The notes below the pieces were generated by a model. It saw nothing but the letters and a program-made list of their open reading frames with translations. It searched no databases and was not told where the DNA came from. Below, piece by piece: positions 58,329 through 64,000 of a stretch of DNA of 64,000 nucleotides (positions are counted from its first letter, which is position 1; each line of letters opens with the position of its first letter). This stretch comes from a virus. Position numbers and translations under genes: made by a program. Location of the stretch: the IMG/VR virus record IMGVR_UViG_3300026097_000010, positions 1 to 64,000 of that record; one strand, 5' to 3'.

Positions 58329-58349
58329 TTAGCAGCTCCGGTTAACACA

Positions 58350-58682
58350 TTAAGTTCCTGTAAATATCCAGCCATATGTAGTGCCAGTATATAGTAATGT
58401 AACAACTGCACCGTTAACGTCTAACACAACATCCTCAGCGTCTCCGAGGATTAAAGAGCCGTTTCTTGCTAGTGTTACGTTATTGGTTCCAAACGTAGAT
58501 GTTGCATCAATAACTTGCAATGTGTCATTTTCGATAAGAGTTGCGTTTGCAGGGAGAGTAATTTGAAATGAGCCGCCTGATGAATCTGCTAAAATTCTAT
58601 CATTAACTGTTGCATTAAAATTAGCATCCACCTCACGCAATACTGTCGAAGCTGTACCTGTTGTAGTGATATATCTTCCCAT
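58350..58682 (-). CDS. 110-aa fibre-region virion protein
   Basis: 110 aa, beta-rich: RYITTTGTASTVLREVDANF, SGGSFQITLPANATLIEND, GSLILGDAEDVVLDVNGAVV and a C-terminal YGWIFTGT. Repeats of this small beta-type domain are common in marine phage fibres; no enzymatic motif. It lies between the 106-aa gene and the Cys-rich array. Likely part of the fibre or an attachment subunit. Confidence 0.68.
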   Translation of the reverse strand: MGRYITTTGTASTVLREVDANFNATVNDRILADSSGGSFQITLPANATLIENDTLQVIDATSTFGTNNVTLARNGSLILGDAEDVVLDVNGAVVTLLYTGTTYGWIFTGT

Positions 58683-58696
58683 TTTTATTCCTTAGT

Positions 58697-59017
58697 TTAA
58701 CTTGTAGATGTTTCAATGCCGAAGGCAACGGCACTAACATTAGAATTACTTGCTCTAACGACTAGTTTTTGGCCGGCACCTACAATTATACCGGTCCTTT
58801 CTAAAACACCCTTGCCTAAAATTTCTGTATCGTATTCGATATATTCTGCATCGGTGGGTGTGTCGCTATCTGCTACAGCTAGTCTTACAGCAACAGCACT
58901 GTTGCCTCGATTGCAAAATGATACACTTGCAACACCAAATGTTGATGCCGGACAAGTGTAAATAGTTGTATTAGTAGCGGCTGTTAAGTCCCCTGTTCCT
59001 AATCTTCCTGTTGCCAT
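58697..59017 (-). CDS. 106-aa virion protein, first gene of the fibre operon
   Basis: 106 aa: MATGRLGTGDLTAATNTTIY, CPASTFGVASVSFCNRG and VAVRLAVADSDTPTDAEYIEY. It is beta-rich with two Cys. It is the first gene after the canonical late promoter TATAAATA and an AGGAG site. Similar small proteins precede fibre genes in marine phages as I recall; probably structural. Confidence 0.7.
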   Translation of the reverse strand: MATGRLGTGDLTAATNTTIYTCPASTFGVASVSFCNRGNSAVAVRLAVADSDTPTDAEYIEYDTEILGKGVLERTGIIVGAGQKLVVRASNSNVSAVAFGIETSTS

Positions 59018-59036
59018 GTAAATTATTCTCCTAATG

Positions 59037-59044
59037 TATTTATA
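59037..59044 (-). promoter_or_regulatory. T4-type late promoter TATAAATA for the fibre operon
   Basis: A perfect minus-strand TATAAATA lies 19 bases before ATG 59017 with AGGAG between. It would drive 58697 through 53655 to the terminator at 53621. Confidence 0.72.
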
Positions 59045-59063
59045 TCAAAAAACCAAAAAGCAA

Positions 59064-62000
59064 TTAATCTAAAAAGTAATTAACTGCTAACGGTATTCCA
59101 GTGACGCCGCCTCTAAATTCAAATGTGGCATTCATCTGTATAGCTACTCCAGTAACAGTTGTAATAGTATTTCCAGCAATATTAATAGATCCTGCTGTTA
59201 CACTGTTAACATTAAGTGATGCACCACCACCACCAATTTGCGATGCAATAAATGCCTTAACCGCTCGTTGAGTGGGGACTACGTTATCCGAATCTTCAGT
59301 AAAGAACGGATCTGTACTGAACTCTGTTACGGTTGCCGAACCACCACCTAGTGTTACTTCTCCTAGATTCAACTCCTGCAGACCTGCAATGTTGAATGCA
59401 TCTGCGTTCAATGTTGCAACACCTGTACTTTGTTCAATATTAAACAGATCACCAACTCGGAAATTACCATCCTGGTCAGTCGAAGTATAGAAGACCCTGC
59501 CGCCGTTGTTTTCAACTGTTTCGTTAGCAGGTATAGGATCCTGTGTAGGTTCTCCTGGATAGTTTGTTTCTACAAAATTACCTGTGCCGATATCTAAGAA
59601 GTCGTGTCCTGTAAGTCTAACCTGACTGTATAACGCTCTGGTAGTAACACCTGTTAAATGATCCGGTGCTTCTGCAACCGTAAGTGCAGGACTTACTTGT
59701 AAAAATGCTGTGTAAGTTCCATCAGTTTCACCTAAGAAGGTAATTACATTAACCAGTTTAAAGGTTCTGTTAGGCAAATGATCGAACACTACATTAGATC
59801 CGTCTGACGGTCTTTGTGTTAATCGTCTAATAGCCACAAACGATCCGCTTTGGAAGAAGTCGGCGAATCCGTCGCCAGTGTCAACTTCGGCTGAACCAGT
59901 TTGATATCCAGTTCCTCTATCAACAAATGATGGATTAGCCAATGCACCATTACTCAATCTTACACTAAACGGAGCTTCGAATATATTGTTCGGATCCGTA
60001 ATTGTCATTGTTGGTGGTGTGGTATACCCTGATCCTGGTTCTGTAATCAAAATCTGGAATATCTTGTTTTCAGCTACAGAAGCTCTTGCTCTAGGCTTAG
60101 CACCAGTTTTAACACGTACGGCATGAGTATTTGTTTCTTTGTTTAACGCTACCCAATAACCTACTTGAGAAGGATTTCCAAATGCAAGTGCAGAGAAACC
60201 AGTGGTTTGTGACGAATCTTCTTGATCGGTTACTCCTTCAAATGTCCAGTAGAGGCCGTTTTCTGACTTTGCAATGTTATGATAACCGCTCAACTCGGTA
60301 CTTGCCATTGTTGCAACAAACACTCCTTGGCCATAACGAACTTTTTCGTAACCTGCAGGATCAGTAGAATCGGGAGATCCCATAGTCATTGAAGTCCAGT
60401 CGGCTGTGCCAGACAAACTGTATGCTCCTGTATTGCTGTCAGTAGCAACAGCAATAAACATATTTAGACCATAAGTTATGCTATTCCAGTTAGACGAAGC
60501 TGGCATGTTAGCAGCTGTCCAAGTTCCTGTAGGATCAGTTGCATATGCAATTGCTCCTGTGTTTCCTGGTTTTACAGCTACCCACACTCCTTTTCCGTAA
60601 ACAACATCTACAAATCCAGTGCTAGGTAATGTTCCTGTTTGATCCCAATCAACCCCATCGCCTGATATAGCAACAGTTGTAGAATCAGTTGCTATCGCAA
60701 CAAACTTACTATCACCATATGCAACTGCATTCCAATCATCTGATGTTGGTAAAACTGAACCTAACCAGTTTATTCCGTCATCCGAATAAGCTGCTGTTGT
60801 ACTTCCGGTCGCAAGTGCGACAAATCTGCCTGATTTTCCGTAAGACGAACCATCATCTATCAATCCGTATCCAATTGCAGACCAAGTAGCTGTTGCCGGC
60901 AAGCTCATAGCAGACCAAGTTAATCCATCATTGCTATATGCGCCAGCATTTGATGATACAGAATTTACAGCAACAAATCTGCCGCCGGCGCCTGATCCTG
61001 CGGTATCAATATTTGTAATTGCACCGTTAGCATCAACCGCAGTAATTGTAATGGTAATGTCATTAGTACTATCTTCTCCTCCTAAATTTGAACCGTTAAT
61101 TGTTATGGTTTCAAGTCTAGAATAGTCTGTACCGCTGTTTTGAATCTCTATCAACGAATATTTGGTTCCGTTTCTGATCACTATGAATGATGCACCAGTG
61201 CCTTCACCGCTATACACATCCGGTGTTAGACTAACATAACTGGTCGCTGTATCACCGTACACAGCGTCTTTCCAAGATCCAGAAACAGGAAGGCTAGCAG
61301 TTTCTATTTCTGTTACCGGAGGAGTAAACGATAACGCAGGTTCTATAATATACGTAGTACTAGCATCAGGTGCTACTATAGTAGTTCCTGGAATAACGTG
61401 ATCCCACCCGGCTTGACCATCGCTTTCTCTTGTAACTGTAGCTACCTTGGTTCCGGAATTATAAGTGTTAATGATACCGACTTGTCCGACACCCGATCCG
61501 CCTGTTAATTGAATCCTCATACCTGGATAATCAGTACTGGTTTGTGGATCTGTGGCAGCAATTGTAATTTCGCTAAGAGTTCCTGCCTGCGCGGTATTAG
61601 AATTGGTAATATATCCGTCGCCGCCGAACTGTCCTGACGAGTCATCGCCAAAATCTAATAATCTAATATTATGAACAGCACCGTCGCGGAATTCATCTTG
61701 CTCAACAACCGCGCCAGCTCCGCCGCCCGTGATTGTATATGCCACTTCTGTGTAGTCTTGTCCTGCATTTTCAAATTCAAAATTAAATAATTCCGAACCA
61801 TCAGTGAAGATGTTTCCGATAGTTGCTTCAAATTGGAAAACATTATCAACAACAGCGGTATTAGGAACTTCTGTTTCGTCAAATCCTTCAGCAACTGATC
61901 CAAAATCTCCGTACGAGTTGTTACCATTAGTGCCTCGAATACGGCCACCATCTGTTGCAAGATAACCAATGTGTGCATAATAACTAAATACCGAAACAAG

Positions 62001-64000
62001 TTCTGCTCTACCGTTATTTGCTATCCAGGCACCGATGCCGTCGGAAATTACCTGTGTAAAATCATTGGATACTATTGAGTCGTTTCCACCGTTGTGCAAT
62101 GCACCGTCAATTTTTTGGCCAATTGCTCCACTTCCAAATGTTGATACTCCTTGAACGTATGGCGATCTAGTAATAATCCAGGTACGGAAGTCATCTGGAC
62201 CCCAACCTGGGTCTAGTGAACAATAAGCACCTGCACTAACGCGACTTGTACCATATTCATTTTCTGGGAGTAAGTCTCCTTGTAATCCATCTACAGAACA
62301 ATTACGTAATCCGGTTGCATCTCTAAGATAGAACATGTCTTCTTCATGGCTTCCTATAACAGCATTTGCATAATAGCGAGAAACATAACGAGATTCGTAA
62401 TTCGAAGTGTATCTTAAATCAAATTTTAGAGCATCAATATATGTATTAACATCTCTTAAACATAATTCTCTATTATAGGCCAACTCTAATCCCATAGATC
62501 CTGATGCAGTAGTTAAAGTTACTGGTGTATTCGAATTTCTGGCGGTAGCAATTGTAAAAGTAGTAGAACTAACAACATTTTGCACATAATATGTTGTATC
62601 TGCTTCGATGCCACCAAATGTTGTACCTGTAAATTTGATTGCGGCATTTCTAACTAAATTACTAGTATCGCCGATTGTAATAACATTTGTTGAAGCTGTA
62701 GTATTTGTTGCGGTATTACCGTATGTTTCTGTAATATAAGCTGACACTTCTGCAACGATAAAATCTCTGTTTTCTTCTAATTTTAGTATAGCATAATCTC
62801 TATTTCTAATATCAGTTTGACAAACTTCTCCTTCGTTCGAAGCACCGTAAATTATATTATCAATGATGCCTGCTAGATTATTAATTCTTGCAATAGCATC
62901 TGCATTGCCTCCTACATTAGCAACAGCGCCGTCATTGGTATTGGTTAATGCATATTCAATTGCTTCTCTTATAACCTGTTTTTGGTTAAGATTATAATCT
63001 GCTTTTCTTAGGTAAGCATAGGCTTCTTTATTAGTTTGATATGTTGAATTAAACATAAAATCAAAGCCAGCTGATTTTATTACCGATTCTACATCGTCTG
63101 CAAAGTCGCTACTATTGTATGTTAATGAAGGATAATTAGCATTTATCCAGCTAACGGTGTCAGAACTAATTGTTGAAGCTGCAGAGTTTAATGTACTATA
63201 TGCGTTAATTAAAGCTGTGGTACTATTCACTCCATCTGCAGGTGTAGGATCGGTTAAAGTAACCGACGTTCCGACAGCACTCGGGCCAGTATCAATTATT
63301 TCAATAATATCATCTAGATTATTTCCGACCAATGTAGCAGATGCTGCAGATCCTGCTGTATCTGTAAAATTAACAATTTCGTCGTTAAGAGGAGTGATAG
63401 AGTTTCCAAGAATTACATCGTTAACTCTTGTCTTTAAAAATCCAAGAGCGAGCAAGGTAAACGGTTTAATGCTTGCGCTAATGTTTAAACTGCCTCCGGT
63501 GCCTTCATAATAAGATAGACCGGTTTTCACAGATAACGCATTACCGTCATACGTTAAATCGTAAACCAATGCATCTATAATGTTGCTAATATTTTTCTTA
63601 AATTCTGTCTTGCCGTATTTCAAATTAGGGTAATTAGCTGTAAACCATGCAATAACTTCTTCTTGGAAAAATCTTTTATTTTCCTTAACTAGCTTTCTAG
63701 CATTACCGTATCCGATAAGATAACTGGCGTTATACCCAGTAGGATCTGGCAAATTATATGAGTTGGTAGTTTCAGTTTTAAGCTCAGACTGGAGCTTCAT
63801 TACCTGAATTAATTGCTCTACCACATCTTGTTCTACAGTATCGGCTACAGGAAATGATTGGTCTTGTGCTTCGTTATTTCCAGTTGTAGCTGATACCGTT
63901 GTTCCGGTAACAATTTTTCCGATAACATCTGTCAAATGATCAAATGTTTCTGTTGTATAGTAAGCATCTGAATAATCAATTGATGCAGGTTTTGGTTTAA
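59064..64000 (-). CDS. giant virion/fibre protein with Asp-box repeats, N-terminus outside window
   Basis: At least 1645 residues. The frame stays open to the right window edge with KPKPASIDYSDAYYTTETFD before the TTG at 63935, so the start lies beyond the window. Beta-rich adhesin segments run over the first two thirds; a block of Asp-box-like repeats follows (YSNDGLTW, YSDDGINW, ISGDGVDW, SENGLYW). GSGYTTPPTMTITDPN and NGSNLGGEDSTNDI follow the shared module, and the C-terminus TQRAVKAFIASQIGGGG is a fibre-type end. Probably a host-recognition fibre; location on the virion is inferred. Confidence 0.78.
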   Translation of the reverse strand, partial: KPKPASIDYSDAYYTTETFDHLTDVIGKIVTGTTVSATTGNNEAQDQSFPVADTVEQDVVEQLIQVMKLQSELKTETTNSYNLPDPTGYNASYLIGYGNARKLVKENKRFFQEEVIAWFTANYPNLKYGKTEFKKNISNIIDALVYDLTYDGNALSVKTGLSYYEGTGGSLNISASIKPFTLLALGFLKTRVNDVILGNSITPLNDEIVNFTDTAGSAASATLVGNNLDDIIEIIDTGPSAVGTSVTLTDPTPADGVNSTTALINAYSTLNSAASTISSDTVSWINANYPSLTYNSSDFADDVESVIKSAGFDFMFNSTYQTNKEAYAYLRKADYNLNQKQVIREAIEYALTNTNDGAVANVGGNADAIARINNLAGIIDNIIYGASNEGEVCQTDIRNRDYAILKLEENRDFIVAEVSAYITETYGNTATNTTASTNVITIGDTSNLVRNAAIKFTGTTFGGIEADTTYYVQNVVSSTTFTIATARNSNTPVTLTTASGSMGLELAYNRELCLRDVNTYIDALKFDLRYTSNYESRYVSRYYANAVIGSHEEDMFYLRDATGLRNCSVDGLQGDLLPENEYGTSRVSAGAYCSLDPGWGPDDFRTWIITRSPYVQGVSTFGSGAIGQKIDGALHNGGNDSIVSNDFTQVISDGIGAWIANNGRAELVSVFSYYAHIGYLATDGGRIRGTNGNNSYGDFGSVAEGFDETEVPNTAVVDNVFQFEATIGNIFTDGSELFNFEFENAGQDYTEVAYTITGGGAGAVVEQDEFRDGAVHNIRLLDFGDDSSGQFGGDGYITNSNTAQAGTLSEITIAATDPQTSTDYPGMRIQLTGGSGVGQVGIINTYNSGTKVATVTRESDGQAGWDHVIPGTTIVAPDASTTYIIEPALSFTPPVTEIETASLPVSGSWKDAVYGDTATSYVSLTPDVYSGEGTGASFIVIRNGTKYSLIEIQNSGTDYSRLETITINGSNLGGEDSTNDITITITAVDANGAITNIDTAGSGAGGRFVAVNSVSSNAGAYSNDGLTWSAMSLPATATWSAIGYGLIDDGSSYGKSGRFVALATGSTTAAYSDDGINWLGSVLPTSDDWNAVAYGDSKFVAIATDSTTVAISGDGVDWDQTGTLPSTGFVDVVYGKGVWVAVKPGNTGAIAYATDPTGTWTAANMPASSNWNSITYGLNMFIAVATDSNTGAYSLSGTADWTSMTMGSPDSTDPAGYEKVRYGQGVFVATMASTELSGYHNIAKSENGLYWTFEGVTDQEDSSQTTGFSALAFGNPSQVGYWVALNKETNTHAVRVKTGAKPRARASVAENKIFQILITEPGSGYTTPPTMTITDPNNIFEAPFSVRLSNGALANPSFVDRGTGYQTGSAEVDTGDGFADFFQSGSFVAIRRLTQRPSDGSNVVFDHLPNRTFKLVNVITFLGETDGTYTAFLQVSPALTVAEAPDHLTGVTTRALYSQVRLTGHDFLDIGTGNFVETNYPGEPTQDPIPANETVENNGGRVFYTSTDQDGNFRVGDLFNIEQSTGVATLNADAFNIAGLQELNLGEVTLGGGSATVTEFSTDPFFTEDSDNVVPTQRAVKAFIASQIGGGGASLNVNSVTAGSINIAGNTITTVTGVAIQMNATFEFRGGVTGIPLAVNYFLD

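Noticed and set aside
63935-63937. TTG start for the giant virion protein
   Set aside because: The frame is open upstream to the window edge and is similar in composition, so the gene is cut by the window.
1-64000. tRNA genes, CRISPR arrays, insertion sequences, integrase
   Set aside because: None was recognised by eye; dense coding leaves little room, though a tRNA could be missed without a covariance search.
1-64000. Photosynthesis or carbon-metabolism genes as evidence for a cyanobacterial host
   Set aside because: No such gene is seen in this window, so host assignment stays open between SAR11 and picocyanobacteria.

Overview
The window is a continuous stretch of a T4-like myovirus genome from an AT-rich marine host. 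Recognisable T4-type proteins are the primase (gp61), clamp-loader small subunit (gp62), UvsW, UvsX, UvsY, gp32, dNMP kinase (gp1), terminase gp16/gp17, head-completion gp4, sheath gp18, tube gp19, a gp48/gp54-type baseplate tube protein and the neck proteins gp13, gp14 and gp15. Several small proteins (near uvsX, uvsW, gp62 and gp18) look like those of marine cyanophages and SAR11 (Pelagibacter) myophages. No photosynthesis gene is visible in this window, so SAR11 or a picocyanobacterium are both possible hosts. Both window ends cut genes: a NodU-type carbamoyltransferase at the left and a giant virion protein at the right.

Layout. 1-3.7 kb: carbamoyltransferase, a micro-protein, primase, a fibre-like protein. 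3.7-7.2 kb: an operon led by gp62 that also holds an APS-kinase-like protein, a small HxGH nucleotidyltransferase, a DUF2061 membrane protein, a sulfotransferase and a very short DnaE-like protein. 7.2-14 kb: a surface-sugar operon (two methyltransferases, two glycosyltransferases, AsnB, DegT aminotransferase, Gfo/Idh oxidoreductase, LpxA-like acyltransferase, cupin). 14-17.8 kb: sulfotransferase, uvsW and conserved unknowns. 17.9-27 kb: a second glycan region with five KpsC/KpsS-like paralogues, an SGNH hydrolase, two glycosyltransferases, a nucleotidyltransferase-cupin fusion and two more sulfotransferases. 27-30 kb: uvsY, uvsX and gp32. 30-48 kb: head, packaging and tail genes. 48-64 kb: fibre and appendage genes, including two proteins with cupredoxin-like ligand sets, four tandem cysteine-rich paralogues and a giant protein with Asp-box-like repeats, with a carbamoyltransferase/glycosyltransferase pair inserted.

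Regulation can be read from two promoter classes. Five sigma70-like promoters, all with exactly 17-bp spacers, precede primase, gp62, the uvsW operon, gp32 and gp1, which are early replication and recombination genes. Motifs of the T4 late type (NATAAATA and close variants), often exactly 5 bases before the ATG, precede head, neck, tail and fibre genes. The same late-type motif precedes both large sugar operons and the plus-strand sulfotransferase pair, which suggests that much of the glycan chemistry is made late. Four intrinsic terminators close units on the minus strand.

The most unusual content is a possible phage-encoded sulfation programme (APS-kinase-like protein, nucleotidyltransferase and four sulfotransferases), a GnnA/GnnB/LpxA-like trio, a 187-residue DnaE-like protein, cupredoxin-like sites in tail-appendage proteins, and the cysteine-rich tandem array. 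Functions are inferred from motifs read by eye; no database search was run.
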